A stretch of 64,000 nucleotides of DNA from Leifsonia sp. Leaf264 (lineage in GTDB: Bacteria > Actinomycetota > Actinomycetes > Actinomycetales > Microbacteriaceae). A model generated the notes under the pieces. It did no database searches, was not told where the DNA came from, and saw nothing but the letters and a program-made list of their open reading frames with translations. A program made the position numbers and the translations under genes. The stretch spans positions 435,256 through 499,255 of the forward strand of contig NZ_LMMR01000001.1 of NCBI RefSeq assembly GCF_001422325.1, read 5' to 3'. Positions within the stretch are counted from its first letter, which is position 1, and every line of letters starts with the position of its first letter. Shown piece after piece: positions 41,576 through 50,768 of the stretch.

Positions 41576-42505
41576 ATGCCACTCGCCGTTTCCGGCCGTC
41601 TGCTCGGCGACCGCCACATCCTGGTCGACACGCTCGGCGAGGTGGTCGAGACACTCATCAACGACCTCCCGCCGATCGAGTCCGCCGATCGCCACACCGC
41701 GCTCCTCGCATGGGCGACCGAGCTGGCGGAGGATGAGAACACGGCGACCCGAGCCCGCTGGACTGCCGCCAACCGCCAGGCGCCCGACTGCGTCTGGGAC
41801 GCGGACGCCGTCGTCATCCACACGGCCAAGGACCTCCGCGGCTGGAAGCCCGAGTATCCAACGAGGACGGTCGTGGCCGACGCGTGGGGCGAGGAACGCG
41901 CCAAGATCCTTTGGAGTCGATCGCAGTTCAACTTACGGATCCTCGACGCGTCCGGTGCTCAGCCGCTCGCGGAGTCCCTGGTCCGGGCAGGCCTGCTCCG
42001 TGCGGAACGTCTCGAGGGGCGCGAGGATCCGCGCGCCAACCGGATTTTGGCCGATGGCCCCCTCTTGCCCGGCCTTACCGTCTGCGACTCCCCCGCATAT
42101 CTGCTCGATGTGATCGCTGATTTCCTGGCCGTCGAACCGGCACCGCGCGGATTCGATCGACTCGAGGGACTGCCGGCGTTCTACCGACGGCTCTCGGCGG
42201 CCGCAGCCGAAATGCTCACAGTCAGGTTCCTCGATCGCGCCCCGGCCCTCGGGATCACGATGCTGACCGACGAGGAGGTCGCATGGGCTCGGCACCACCG
42301 GCTCGGGCCACCGCCCAGCGACGTCTATGCCGGGCGGGTTCCGGTCGTCGTTCTAGCCGGTCACTACGAGATGCCGATGGGCGTGGGCGACGGTGAACTG
42401 CTGACCATCGATCCGCAATCACCGTCAACTCTCATCGCCAGCCTGTGGCGGGCGGGCGGGTTCACCAGCCTGGCCGGGGATCGGATCGAGCACGGGACGC
42501 GGTGA
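41576..42505 (+). CDS. hypothetical protein
   Basis: A 309-residue protein with no recognised domain. It follows box 10 and a usable ribosome site. It belongs to the right-hand module of small element genes. Confidence 0.6.
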   Translation: MPLAVSGRLLGDRHILVDTLGEVVETLINDLPPIESADRHTALLAWATELAEDENTATRARWTAANRQAPDCVWDADAVVIHTAKDLRGWKPEYPTRTVVADAWGEERAKILWSRSQFNLRILDASGAQPLAESLVRAGLLRAERLEGREDPRANRILADGPLLPGLTVCDSPAYLLDVIADFLAVEPAPRGFDRLEGLPAFYRRLSAAAAEMLTVRFLDRAPALGITMLTDEEVAWARHHRLGPPPSDVYAGRVPVVVLAGHYEMPMGVGDGELLTIDPQSPSTLIASLWRAGGFTSLAGDRIEHGTR

Positions 42506-42702
42506 ACCGAGGCGCGCGCGGATGGGGCCGCAAACGTAGGGGCGGCACGAATCCCCTCGCGACCACCTGACCGAGCCCCGGGCCGAGAGCGACCCGCAGT
42601 ACGTCGACGGCCTCGACGGCCTCATGCTGGCCCCAACCCGACGCAGCCACGCAGGTCCGGCCTGACGGTGGTGGCGGCGCAACGGTCGGCGCGACGAGCG
42701 AC

Positions 42703-42722
42703 GTGCCGCGCATGTAGGGTCT
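42703..42722 (+). promoter_or_regulatory. GCCGCGCATG box 11
   Basis: GTGCCGCGCATGT. CATGT lies at 42711-42715, exactly 7 nt before the GTG at 42723. Confidence 0.68.
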
Positions 42723-43712
42723 GTGATCGTGCCTCTGTCTGACTACCTCTCGATTCATCACGCTGACGTCCGCGATCTTCTGCCGACGATCGCCGCTGGG
42801 TCCGTGGACCTTGTCCTGACCGACCCCCCTTTCGGGATCGGCCAGACCGACCGGACGCCGGGCGAGCCGAAGTTCGACCACGACTCGCTCGCCTTCTCTT
42901 CGGCCTTCTGGGCGGGCGTTCGCCGAACCTTGGGTCCCGGCGCGCTCGTCCTATCGTTCACCGCCACGCGGACCGGTCACCGGGTGGCCACCGCCCTGGA
43001 GGATGCGGGGTTCACTATCCTCGATCAGATCGTGACACTCCGCGGTCACGGCTTCCCGGCCGGCGACGTCCAGGTCGACGGCCGCCACACCCGTCTGCGC
43101 CCGGCTGTCGAGCCGATCGTTGTCGCAGCCAACCTGGCGCCCGGCCAGACATTCGGAGGCTCGCTGCGAGCGGGCGAAGCACACGCCTTCGATGTCGACG
43201 CGGTTCGAATCCCAACAAATGAGGACCGATCACGAATGCCCGGGAAGGTGCGGGCCGAGCACGCGGTCCGTGTTCAGCGTCGCGGCCACGGTCGGGTCGA
43301 CGCGCACGCTGCTGGCCGGTGGCCGAGCAACGTCGTGCTGGAGCACGAGCCCCGGTGCACCGATTCGGAGTGCGCCGAGACGTGCCCGGCGACCGTCGTC
43401 GATGAAGGCGGCCGGCAGAAGTACCGCGCTGGCCGCGAGCGGGCCTCACGCCTGTTCAGCCAGGTCCGTTACGCGCCACGCGCAACACCCGGCGGGCATC
43501 CGACGGCCAAAGCCGAGTCGCTCGCCACCTGGCTGGCGGAACTGACTGTGGCACCACACATGACCATCCTCGAGCCCTTCGCCGGCGGGGGAAGTCTTGC
43601 GCTGGCCGCGGCGCGGCGGCTGGCTGAGTTGGGCGGCGGCGGGCGGGTTATCGCCGTGGAGAAAGAGGTGAAGTACGTCGACCTGATGAGAAGTGCCATC
43701 AGCAAGGTCTGA
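42723..43712 (+). CDS. orphan DNA methyltransferase (N4/N6 type)
   Basis: A 329-residue methyltransferase. LVLTDPPFG at about residue 34 is the catalytic DPPY-type motif, and LEPFAGGGSLALAA near 285 is the SAM-binding motif, in the order used by beta-class N6-adenine or N4-cytosine methylases. A Cys cluster (CTDSECAETC) sits in the middle. No nuclease gene is next to it, so it is probably an orphan methylase that protects the element from host restriction or marks its origin. The leaderless GTG start is set by box 11. Confidence 0.75.
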   Translation: MIVPLSDYLSIHHADVRDLLPTIAAGSVDLVLTDPPFGIGQTDRTPGEPKFDHDSLAFSSAFWAGVRRTLGPGALVLSFTATRTGHRVATALEDAGFTILDQIVTLRGHGFPAGDVQVDGRHTRLRPAVEPIVVAANLAPGQTFGGSLRAGEAHAFDVDAVRIPTNEDRSRMPGKVRAEHAVRVQRRGHGRVDAHAAGRWPSNVVLEHEPRCTDSECAETCPATVVDEGGRQKYRAGRERASRLFSQVRYAPRATPGGHPTAKAESLATWLAELTVAPHMTILEPFAGGGSLALAAARRLAELGGGGRVIAVEKEVKYVDLMRSAISKV

Positions 43713-43731
43713 AATCAGAAAGTTGGGGTGT

Positions 43732-43780
43732 GCCGCGCATGTAACTAACACGAAGCCCTCAGGGGCCCTCATCTAGTTAC
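43732..43780 (+). promoter_or_regulatory. GCCGCGCATG box 12 with overlapping dyad
   Basis: TGCCGCGCATGT ends at 43742. GTAACTA (43741-43747) and TAGTTAC (43774-43780) form an inverted repeat overlapping the box, with a GCCC/GGGC hairpin between. It probably drives xis-int, with the dyad as a possible operator. Confidence 0.58.
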
Positions 43781-43801
43781 CCCGCACAGAAAGCACAAAG
43801 C

Positions 43802-44110
43802 ATGACTTCAATCGAACCGGCCGGGATCGCTCCCGTAACCCCCATCCGCGTCTGGACCTTCGACGACGTCGCGGAATACTTCTGCGTCTCCGTCAAGACC
43901 GTCGAGCGTTGGCGTTCCGGCAAGGTGGCAGGCATCACCTTCCCGCCCGCCATCGTCGTCGGCCGCAACGTCCGCTGGGAGCCGCAGGACGTCATCGACT
44001 GGGCCGCCGAGCAGAAGGAGCCGACTCCAGTCGTGGCAGCGGTCCGCGAAGACAACGAGTATGTCGGCGTCGACCTGCGCTCGGACCGCCGCCGGAAGAA
44101 GGCTGCCTGA
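43802..44110 (+). CDS. xis: excisionase-like helix-turn-helix protein
   Basis: A 102-residue MerR/AlpA-like DNA-binding protein. TFDDVAEYFCVSVKTVERWRSGK (about residues 19-41) is the winged helix-turn-helix, followed by VGRNVRWEPQDVIDWAAEQ, the usual end of excisionases. It lies directly before int, with a one-base TGATG overlap. It should bend the attachment site and bias the integrase to excision. Confidence 0.72.
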   Translation: MTSIEPAGIAPVTPIRVWTFDDVAEYFCVSVKTVERWRSGKVAGITFPPAIVVGRNVRWEPQDVIDWAAEQKEPTPVVAAVREDNEYVGVDLRSDRRRKKAA

Positions 44111-45309
44111 TGGCCGGCGTAGGGCGGCCCGGCCGCGCCCGCGGCTCCTGGAGTTTCACCGAGCCCGTCGAGGTTTCCGCCGGCCGCTGGTTCTCCCGTG
44201 GACGCGGCCGAGACCTGCGTGGCGGCTCATTCGACATCGAAGTGACCCGCGAGTCCAAGGAGCTGGCGGCCGACGACATCAAGGATAAGTGTGGACGACG
44301 CGCCCGTGCCGGCAAACCCGCGGTGTCGAAGGACCCGCTCGTCTCTGAGTTCATCGACCTCTACTTGGCGCGGGTACGGCGACTTACAGAGCAGGGAAAA
44401 CTCGCGGTCCAGACGGAGGAACGGTACCGGTCCTCCGCCAACAACCGCGTCTTGGATGGGTTCGGAGCGCTCCGAGCCAGCGAAGTCGAAGCCGGTGACA
44501 TCATCGACTTCCTCGACGAGGTGTCGGAGAACCATCTCTCCGAGGCTCGCAACTGCCGTGTTGTCCTGCGGGGCGTGTTCCACGAAGCGGTCAAGGCGAA
44601 GGCCATCGCTATGAACCCCGTTGTCGCCGCGGCAGTCCGGATCGAGGTGCCGAAGAAGTCCCCGCGGCGCCTGACCATGGGCGATCTCATCGAGCTCCGC
44701 AAACTCGTTTCGGAGTGGCGGACGGCGCCAGGCACGATGGGACCTCGTCCGACGAACGACCTGATCGACCTCATCGACGTAATGCTCGGGACCGGCGCTC
44801 GCATCTCGGAGATTCTGTCCTTGCAGCCCGATGATGTGTTCGTCGAGACGAACGACGATGGCGAGGACGTCGTCTGCCTCCGCCTCCGTTCGACACTCGT
44901 CTACGCGAAGGGCCTCGGCATCCATCGTCAGGATCGTCCCAAGACCGACGCATCCAACCGCGAGATCGCCGTCCCGAAGTCTGCCGCGGAACTCATTCTG
45001 CGGCGTACGATCTACGGCGGCGGGACGTGGCTCTGGACGAACCGGGACGGTGGTCCGATGTGGCGCTCTAGGTTCGCTGTCCAGCTCAACAAGGTCACCA
45101 AGGGCACTGAACTTGAGTGGGTGTCGAGCCACATCTTCCGCAAGACCGCCGCATCGGAGATCGCCGACGTCGTCGGCTTGGCTGCAGCGCAGGCTCAGCT
45201 CGGCCACGAGGACCAGCGCACTACTCAGGACATCTATGTGGAAAGGAAGAAGAAGGCCCCAGACCTTCGCGCCGTCCTCGAACGACTGTCCAGTCGGTCG
45301 GCCGCCTGA
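44110..45309 (+). CDS. int: tyrosine-recombinase integrase
   Basis: A 399-residue phage-type tyrosine recombinase. It has an N-terminal arm-binding region, a SAM-like core-binding domain (EFIDLYLARVRRL...), then catalytic residues Arg in GTGARISEIL (about 229), Lys in DRPKTDAS, His and Arg in SSHIFRKTAA (about 340-343), His in LGHEDQ and Tyr in DIYVER (about 376). The ATG at 44110 overlaps xis; the longer upstream frame is only an extension. It sits 165 bases from the 3' end of tRNA-Gln, its likely target. Confidence 0.85.
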   Translation: MAGVGRPGRARGSWSFTEPVEVSAGRWFSRGRGRDLRGGSFDIEVTRESKELAADDIKDKCGRRARAGKPAVSKDPLVSEFIDLYLARVRRLTEQGKLAVQTEERYRSSANNRVLDGFGALRASEVEAGDIIDFLDEVSENHLSEARNCRVVLRGVFHEAVKAKAIAMNPVVAAAVRIEVPKKSPRRLTMGDLIELRKLVSEWRTAPGTMGPRPTNDLIDLIDVMLGTGARISEILSLQPDDVFVETNDDGEDVVCLRLRSTLVYAKGLGIHRQDRPKTDASNREIAVPKSAAELILRRTIYGGGTWLWTNRDGGPMWRSRFAVQLNKVTKGTELEWVSSHIFRKTAASEIADVVGLAAAQAQLGHEDQRTTQDIYVERKKKAPDLRAVLERLSSRSAA

Positions 45310-45321
45310 CTCATCCAGCAG

Positions 45322-45352
45322 AAGCGCCTCTCCAGGGTGGAGGGGCGCTTTT
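45322..45352 (+). terminator. terminator after int
   Basis: AGCGCC-TCTCCA pairs with TGGAGG-GGCGCT, followed by TTTT. Confidence 0.85.
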
Positions 45353-45444
45353 GCGTGCCTTGACCGTCGATGCGATCGCAATTTATGGGGAGATTATGGG
45401 GAGTTCGGCCTATTACAACTCTGGCTACCCTCTTGCAGATACAG

Positions 45445-45468
45445 AAAAAGCCCGGAAATCCGGGCCTT
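45445..45468 (-). terminator. terminator after tRNA-Gln
   Basis: On the minus strand GCCCGG-ATTT-CCGGGC followed by five T, 6 bases past the tRNA. Confidence 0.85.
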
Positions 45469-45473
45469 TCGAG

Positions 45474-45494
45474 CTGGGGTACCTGGACTCGAAC
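45474..45494. other. candidate attachment core (3' end of tRNA-Gln)
   Basis: The T-arm and acceptor 3' half face the integrase. Integrases of this kind usually recombine in tRNA 3' ends and restore the gene. The matching copy was not seen elsewhere in the window, so the other junction is presumably to the left of it. Confidence 0.5.
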
Positions 45495-45545
45495 CAAGAA
45501 CAACGGTACCAGAAACCGCCGTGTTGCCAATTACACCATACCCCA
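45474..45545 (-). tRNA. tRNA-Gln (anticodon CTG)
   Basis: 72 nt. The acceptor stem pairs TGGGGTA with TACCCCA, followed by a discriminator G. The anticodon stem GCGGT/ACCGT encloses the loop TTCTGGT, anticodon CTG. The T-arm contains GGTTCGAGTCC. The CCA end is not encoded. It lies next to gltX, as in many actinobacteria. Confidence 0.95.
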
Positions 45546-45642
45546 CCAGCCGCAGGCGAACCCCCGGCCGACATGCAACTCTAACCTACGGATGGGGCCC
45601 CCTCAAAATCGAGGGAGCCTCGTGCCGCGGGCGTCGAGTCGA

Positions 45643-47160
45643 CTAGACGGTTAGCTCCCCCTGCAGGCGCGTCAGACGCGCCAGGGTGTCGTCCTTGCCG
45701 AGGATCTGCATCGACTCGAACAGCGGCGGTGACACTCGGCGCCCGGAGACGGCGACCCGCAACGGCGTGTACGCGACGCGCGGCTTGAGGCCCAGACCGT
45801 CGATGAGGGCGCCGGACAGAGCCTCCTGAATGGTCTCGTGAGTCCATTCCAGCGGCGGAATACGATCGAGGACGTCGACGGATGCCGCGAGCACGGCAGC
45901 CGCGTCGGCCGGGAGTCCTGACACCACACCGTCGTCGTACGCGAGGCTCGCCGCATCCGTGAACAGGAAGCCGAGCATGCCCGGCGCCTCTCCCAGCAGG
46001 GCGATGCGCTCCTGCACGAGCGGGGCCGCTTCGGCGAGGATCGCCTCCTGCGACGGCGTGATGGGGCCGGTGAGGATGCCGGCGGCCTCGAGGTAGGGAA
46101 CCGTGCGCGCGGCGAAGTCCTGCACGCCGAGCATGCGGATGTGGTCGCCGTTGATCGACTCGGCCTTCTTGAGGTCGAAACGCGCCGGGTTCGGGTTCAC
46201 GTCGGCCACGTCGAACGCGGCCACCATCTCGGCCACGGTGAAGACATCCCTGTCGTGCGAGAGCGACCAGCCGAGCAGCGACAGGTAGTTGACCAGGCCC
46301 TCGGGAATGAAGCCGCGGTCACGGTGGTGGAACAGGTTCGACTCGGGGTCGCGCTTCGAGAGCTTCTTGTTGCCGTCGCCCATGACGTAGGGCAGGTGAC
46401 CGAACTGCGGGACGAACGTGGTCAGCCCGATGTCGATGAGGGCGTGGTACAGCGCGATCTGGCGCGGAGTCGAGGAGAGGATGTCCTCGCCTCGCAGCAC
46501 ATGGGTGATCTGCATGATGGCATCGTCGACGGGGTTCACGAGCGTGTAGAGCGGAGCACCGTTCGGCCGGACGACGACGAAGTCGACGAACGATCCGGCC
46601 GGGAAGGTGATCTCGCCGCGCACGAGGTCCGTGAAGGAGAGGTCGTCGTCGGGAACGCGCAGGCGCAGGGCGGGCTCGCGTCCTTCGGCTCGGAAGGCCG
46701 CGCGCTGCTCGTCGGTGAGGTCGCGGTCGAAGTTGTCGTAACCGAGCTGCTTGGGGCGGCCGGCGGCCTCGTTGCGGGCGTCGATCTCCTCGGCGTTCGA
46801 GAAGCTCTCGTAGATGTGGCCGGAGGCCTTCAGGCGCTCGATCACGGCGAGGTAGATCGCGCTGCGCTGGGACTGGCGGTACGGCTCGTAGGGTCCGCCG
46901 ACGCCGACCCCTTCGTCCCAGTCGAGGTTCAGCCAGGTCAGGGCATCGAGGAGCTGCTCGTAGCTCTCCTCGCTGTCGCGCGCTGCGTCGGTGTCCTCGA
47001 TGCGGAAGATGAGCTTGCCGCCGGTGTGACGGGCGTAGGCCCAGTTGAAGAGCGCCGTCCGCACCAGGCCGACGTGCGGCGTTCCGGTGGGCGACGGGCA
47101 GAAGCGAACGCGAACGTCGGTTCCGGTGGCTGTGGAGAAGGGGTGCGCGGTGTCAGACAT
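45643..47160 (-). CDS. gltX: glutamyl-tRNA synthetase
   Basis: 505 residues, normal length. [23 protein letters not shown] carries the HIGH-type motif (PHVG) and [10 protein letters not shown] is the KMSKS equivalent. In actinobacteria lacking GlnRS the enzyme may also charge tRNA-Gln with Glu before amidation. The ATG at 47160 is used (MSDTAHP); three upstream codons are also open. It reads toward the tRNA-Gln gene. Confidence 0.93.
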   Translation of the reverse strand: MSDTAHPFSTATGTDVRVRFCPSPTGTPHVGLVRTALFNWAYARHTGGKLIFRIEDTDAARDSEESYEQLLDALTWLNLDWDEGVGVGGPYEPYRQSQRSAIYLAVIERLKASGHIYESFSNAEEIDARNEAAGRPKQLGYDNFDRDLTDEQRAAFRAEGREPALRLRVPDDDLSFTDLVRGEITFPAGSFVDFVVVRPNGAPLYTLVNPVDDAIMQITHVLRGEDILSSTPRQIALYHALIDIGLTTFVPQFGHLPYVMGDGNKKLSKRDPESNLFHHRDRGFIPEGLVNYLSLLGWSLSHDRDVFTVAEMVAAFDVADVNPNPARFDLKKAESINGDHIRMLGVQDFAARTVPYLEAAGILTGPITPSQEAILAEAAPLVQERIALLGEAPGMLGFLFTDAASLAYDDGVVSGLPADAAAVLAASVDVLDRIPPLEWTHETIQEALSGALIDGLGLKPRVAYTPLRVAVSGRRVSPPLFESMQILGKDDTLARLTRLQGELTV

Positions 47161-47184
47161 CGCCCTCAAGTCTAGCCAGCGGCA

Positions 47185-48135
47185 TCAGGCCCCGTCGCCG
47201 GTCCACTCTGTGCGGTCGATGCCGGCCAGCGCGCGCAGGCTGGCACCGATGGCGGGCACGCGTTCTGCTCCTTCGGCAGTCACGACATGCAGGGTGCGGT
47301 GGTCGGCGTGCGTCGTCGGCAGCGCGACGACTCCCGCCGGAAGCCGGGTCGAGGCGAGGGCCAGTCGCGGCAGCGTGGCGACACCGAGCCCGGCCGCCAC
47401 CATGCTGAGTACGGCCACGAAATTGTCGGTCTCGTAGCCGATGCGCGGAACGTAGCCGCTGGCGTCGCAGAGCTCGACCAGGTGACCGCGGCAGCGCGGG
47501 CATCCGGCGATCCAGCTCTCGCCGCTGAGGGCGGCCAGGTCGACGGATGCTGCCGCTGCCTGCGGATGCGCATCCGGAAGCACGACGTGCACCGGCTCCT
47601 GTCCCACCGTGCGCACCGACAGTCCGCGGGCGCTCTCTCGGTGGGGGTCGTCGCGGTCTCCGGGGTAGCTGAACGTGAGGGCGATGTCGGCGCGGTTCTC
47701 GCGCACGGCGGCGACGGCCTCCGGCGGTTCGGCCTCGAGATAGCTGATCGCGACCGCCGGATGCCGTGCCGCCATCACCGCGAGCAGCCTGGGCACGATC
47801 GTGGCCGACGCCGAGGGGAAGGCCGCGATGCGCACCCGCCCGGAGCGGAGCCCCCGCAGCTCAGCGATCTCGCCTGCAGCTGCATCCAGCGCCGTGGCGA
47901 CGGCTTGGGCGTGCCTCGCCAGGATCGCTCCGGCCTCGGTGAGACGGATGCTGCGCCCTGTGCGCTCGAGCACGGGCATGCCGAGCCGGGACTCGAGGCG
48001 CTTCATCTGCTGGCTGATGGCCGGCTGGCTGTAGCCGAGGGCCTCGGATGCCGCAGTGATGGAACCGTGCTCGGCGATGGCCAGCACGACGCGCAACGCA
48101 TGCGAGTCGATGTCGATGTCGGGCGTGCCGACCAT
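47185..48135 (-). CDS. LysR-family transcriptional regulator
   Basis: 316 residues. The N-terminal winged helix-turn-helix (HALRVVLAIAEHGSITAASEALGYSQPAISQQMKRLE) is classical LysR, followed by a two-lobed effector domain. It is divergent from the class-V aminotransferase-like gene at 48307, which it probably controls from the 171-base shared region. Confidence 0.88.
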   Translation of the reverse strand: MVGTPDIDIDSHALRVVLAIAEHGSITAASEALGYSQPAISQQMKRLESRLGMPVLERTGRSIRLTEAGAILARHAQAVATALDAAAGEIAELRGLRSGRVRIAAFPSASATIVPRLLAVMAARHPAVAISYLEAEPPEAVAAVRENRADIALTFSYPGDRDDPHRESARGLSVRTVGQEPVHVVLPDAHPQAAAASVDLAALSGESWIAGCPRCRGHLVELCDASGYVPRIGYETDNFVAVLSMVAAGLGVATLPRLALASTRLPAGVVALPTTHADHRTLHVVTAEGAERVPAIGASLRALAGIDRTEWTGDGA

Positions 48136-48306
48136 GGTGTCCTCCTAGTTCTGCGCCGTCGTTCTTTCGCGACGCTGTCGTGATCTCAGTAGCGGGACGC
48201 AGATACGGGCGCGCAGCGCGGGTTCGGTCATCACATAATGCCACGTTATGAATGACAGCACTCATCTGCGATTGTCGAATGAGAGCGTCCGTCGCACGAT
48301 GGAGGC
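48136..48306. promoter_or_regulatory. divergent promoter region, LysR / aminotransferase
   Basis: A 171-bp region between divergent genes. A CATAATGCCACGTTATG dyad near 48234-48250 is a plausible LysR binding site (ATAA-N7-TTAT type). Confidence 0.55.
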
Positions 48307-49380
48307 ATGACCACAGTCAGCACCCGACTCACCCTCGATGAGGCTCGCGTCGGCTTCGCCGCCGGTCGCGGCTACCTCGCCGCCTGCACGCTCGGCCTGC
48401 CGTCGCTGGAGACCAGCGCCGCCATGCGTGGCGATGCCGAGCGCTGGGCTCGGGGTGAGGCCTGCGCGGTCGACTACACGGCCGTGGTCGAACGAACCCG
48501 GAGTTCCTACGCCTCCCTCGTGGGCGTCGACGCCTCCCGCGTCGCCATCGGCTCGCAGACCTCCGTCATGGCCGCTGTGATAGCGGCGAGCGTTCCCGAC
48601 GGTGCCGAGGTGCTCTGCGCCGACGGCGACTTCAGCTCGATCGTGTTCCCGTTCTTAAGCCAGGCGCACCGGGGCGTCGTGGTGCGCTCGGTGCCGGTGG
48701 CCGAGTTGGCGGCGTCGGTCAGCGGATCGACGTGGCTGATCGCCTTCTCACTCGTGCAGTCCGCTTCCGGTGCCGTCGCCGATGCCGACGCCATCGTGGC
48801 GGCCGCGCGCCGGCACGGCTCCCGCACCCTCTGCGACACCACGCAGGCCGTCGGCTGGATGCCGGTGGACGCAGCGCTCTTCGACGCCACGATCTGCCAC
48901 TCTTACAAGTGGCTGTGCGCCCCTCGTGGAGCCGCGTTCCTCACCATCTCGGCGACCTTCGCCGACGCGGTGGCGCCGACGCAGACGGGCTGGTACGCGG
49001 GAGTGGACCCCTGGTCGTCGTGCTACGGCCCGGCGATGACCCTCGCCACCGATGCCCGCCGCTTCGACGTCTCACCGGCATGGCCGATCTGGGTGGGAGC
49101 GGAGGCTGCCATCGGGCTCTTCGCGGCGCTCGACATCGCGGAGGTGCACACTCACGTCACCGGGCTGGCCGGGGCGTTCACCGACGGGCTGGGGCTCGAA
49201 CGTCGGCCCGGTCAGGCGATCATCACCTGGCCCGACGCCGATGGCAGCGACCTCGCCCGGCTCACGGCATCGGGGATCACTGCATCGGGGCGCGCCGGAT
49301 GCGCCCGCGTGGCGTTCCACCTCTGGAACGACGAGCAGGACGTCGCCGACGCGCTTACGGCGCTCGGCAGGCCGACCTGA
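48307..49380 (+). CDS. class V aminotransferase-like PLP enzyme
   Basis: 357 residues. A PLP-lysine motif CHSYKWLCAPRGAAF, SQTSVMAAVIAASVPDGAEVL near the cofactor site and CDTTQAVGWMPVD are typical of the NifS/class V fold (cysteine desulphurase- or isopenicillin epimerase-like). The substrate is not evident. Divergent from its likely LysR regulator. Confidence 0.8.
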   Translation: MTTVSTRLTLDEARVGFAAGRGYLAACTLGLPSLETSAAMRGDAERWARGEACAVDYTAVVERTRSSYASLVGVDASRVAIGSQTSVMAAVIAASVPDGAEVLCADGDFSSIVFPFLSQAHRGVVVRSVPVAELAASVSGSTWLIAFSLVQSASGAVADADAIVAAARRHGSRTLCDTTQAVGWMPVDAALFDATICHSYKWLCAPRGAAFLTISATFADAVAPTQTGWYAGVDPWSSCYGPAMTLATDARRFDVSPAWPIWVGAEAAIGLFAALDIAEVHTHVTGLAGAFTDGLGLERRPGQAIITWPDADGSDLARLTASGITASGRAGCARVAFHLWNDEQDVADALTALGRPT

Positions 49381-49383
49381 GAC

Positions 49384-50154
49384 TCAGCCGCGCGGACGCA
49401 CGACAGGGTTCGTCAGGATGCCGAGCCCGGTGATCTCGACCTCGACGGTGTCGCCGTTCTCGATCGGGCCGACGCCGGCCGGAGTGCCGGTCAGGATGAT
49501 GTCGCCCGGCAGGAGCGTGAAGACGCTCGACGCGTACGCGATGATCGTCTCGATGTCGTGCACCATGTCGGTGAGCGGCGCCTGCTGCTTCACCACGCCG
49601 TTGACGCGCGTGACGATCTCGGCCGACGGGAAGTCGAACTCGGTGTCGACGATCGGACCGATCGGGCAGAACGAGTCGAAGCCCTTCGCGCGCGTCCATT
49701 GGCCGTCGGACTTCTGCAGGTCGCGCGCGGTCACGTCGTTGGCGATGGTGAAGCCGAAGACGTGCTCCATGGCCTTCTCCTCGGTCACGTTCTTGGTGAT
49801 CGTGCCGATCACGATGGCGAGTTCGCCCTCGAACTCGACGCGGCTGCTCTGCTTCGGCAGGACGATGTAGTCGCCGGGTCCCGTGACGGCGGTGTTCGGC
49901 TTGAGAAACAGCAGCGGCTCGTCCGGAACGGCCGTGCCCATCTCGGTGGCGTGGTCGCGGTAGTTCTTGCCGACGCCGACCACCTTCGACCGTGGGATCG
50001 ACGGAGCCAGAAGGGTGGCATCCGCGATCGGAACCCGCTCCCCCGTGGTGTCGTAGCCGGCGAACATCGGGTCGCCCGCCAGGACGACCAGGTCGTCGTC
50101 GTCGACGATTCCGAAAGCGATGCGATTGTCGTGGCTGAACCGTGCGATCTTCAT
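49384..50154 (-). CDS. fumarylacetoacetate hydrolase family protein
   Basis: 256 residues with the C-terminal FAH fold: VVGVGKNYRDHATEMG, LFLKPNTAVTGPGD, EFEGELAIVIG and NDVTARDLQ, containing the Glu/Asp metal ligands. Likely a 2-hydroxyhepta-diene-dioate isomerase, acylpyruvase or oxaloacetate decarboxylase type enzyme; the exact substrate cannot be read. Confidence 0.85.
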   Translation of the reverse strand: MKIARFSHDNRIAFGIVDDDDLVVLAGDPMFAGYDTTGERVPIADATLLAPSIPRSKVVGVGKNYRDHATEMGTAVPDEPLLFLKPNTAVTGPGDYIVLPKQSSRVEFEGELAIVIGTITKNVTEEKAMEHVFGFTIANDVTARDLQKSDGQWTRAKGFDSFCPIGPIVDTEFDFPSAEIVTRVNGVVKQQAPLTDMVHDIETIIAYASSVFTLLPGDIILTGTPAGVGPIENGDTVEVEITGLGILTNPVVRPRG

Positions 50155-50318
50155 GGCTCAACGCTACCGGGCGCAGTCCAGCGCCGCCCACCTCCCGTCG
50201 TGTGAAGGCGACGCGTACGCGTTGTGAAGGCCGCGGGCGGCAGAGGCCCCGGAATTCGCGGGTGGGTCCGCGGCGATGCCTTCACACGGCGGGCGGATGC
50301 CGCAGCTGCACCGACTCC

Positions 50319-50768
50319 TCAGTCGTCGGCGATGAGACGCTTGCCCAGACTCACGGCGTTGTCGGGCGCGTAGCCGATCGCCTCGTAGAAGCCGAGGGCT
50401 GCGGTGTTCGTGCCGCGCACCTGGAGGTTGAGCTTGGGGCATCCGCGTGCTGTCAGCATCCGCTCGGCCTCCCGCACCAGGGCTCGCCCGTGGCCCCGAC
50501 CCTGTTCGGCCGGGTCGACGGCGAGGTAGTTCATCCAGCCGCGGTGACCGTCGTAGCCGATCATGACCGAGGCCACGACGCGGCCATCGCGCTCCCCCAC
50601 GAGGAACAGCTCGGGCTGCTCGGCGAGCTTGCGCTCGATGTCGCGGTGCGGGTCGTTCCAGGGCACGACGAGTCCGCAGGCGTGCCAGAGCGCGACGACG
50701 CTCTCGGTGTCGTCGCGCTCGAAGGCACGCAGCTGCAGCGCGGCGGCGTCAGTCAGTCCACCGCTCAC
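50319..50768 (-). CDS. GNAT acetyltransferase (YpeA-like)
   Basis: 149 residues. The acetyl-CoA loop YLAVDPAEQGRGHGRALV and LNLQVRGTNTAALGFYEAIGY match the YpeA-type GNAT group. The GTG start overlaps the ilvE stop (GTGA), so it is translated with ilvE. Confidence 0.85.
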   Translation of the reverse strand: MSGGLTDAAALQLRAFERDDTESVVALWHACGLVVPWNDPHRDIERKLAEQPELFLVGERDGRVVASVMIGYDGHRGWMNYLAVDPAEQGRGHGRALVREAERMLTARGCPKLNLQVRGTNTAALGFYEAIGYAPDNAVSLGKRLIADD

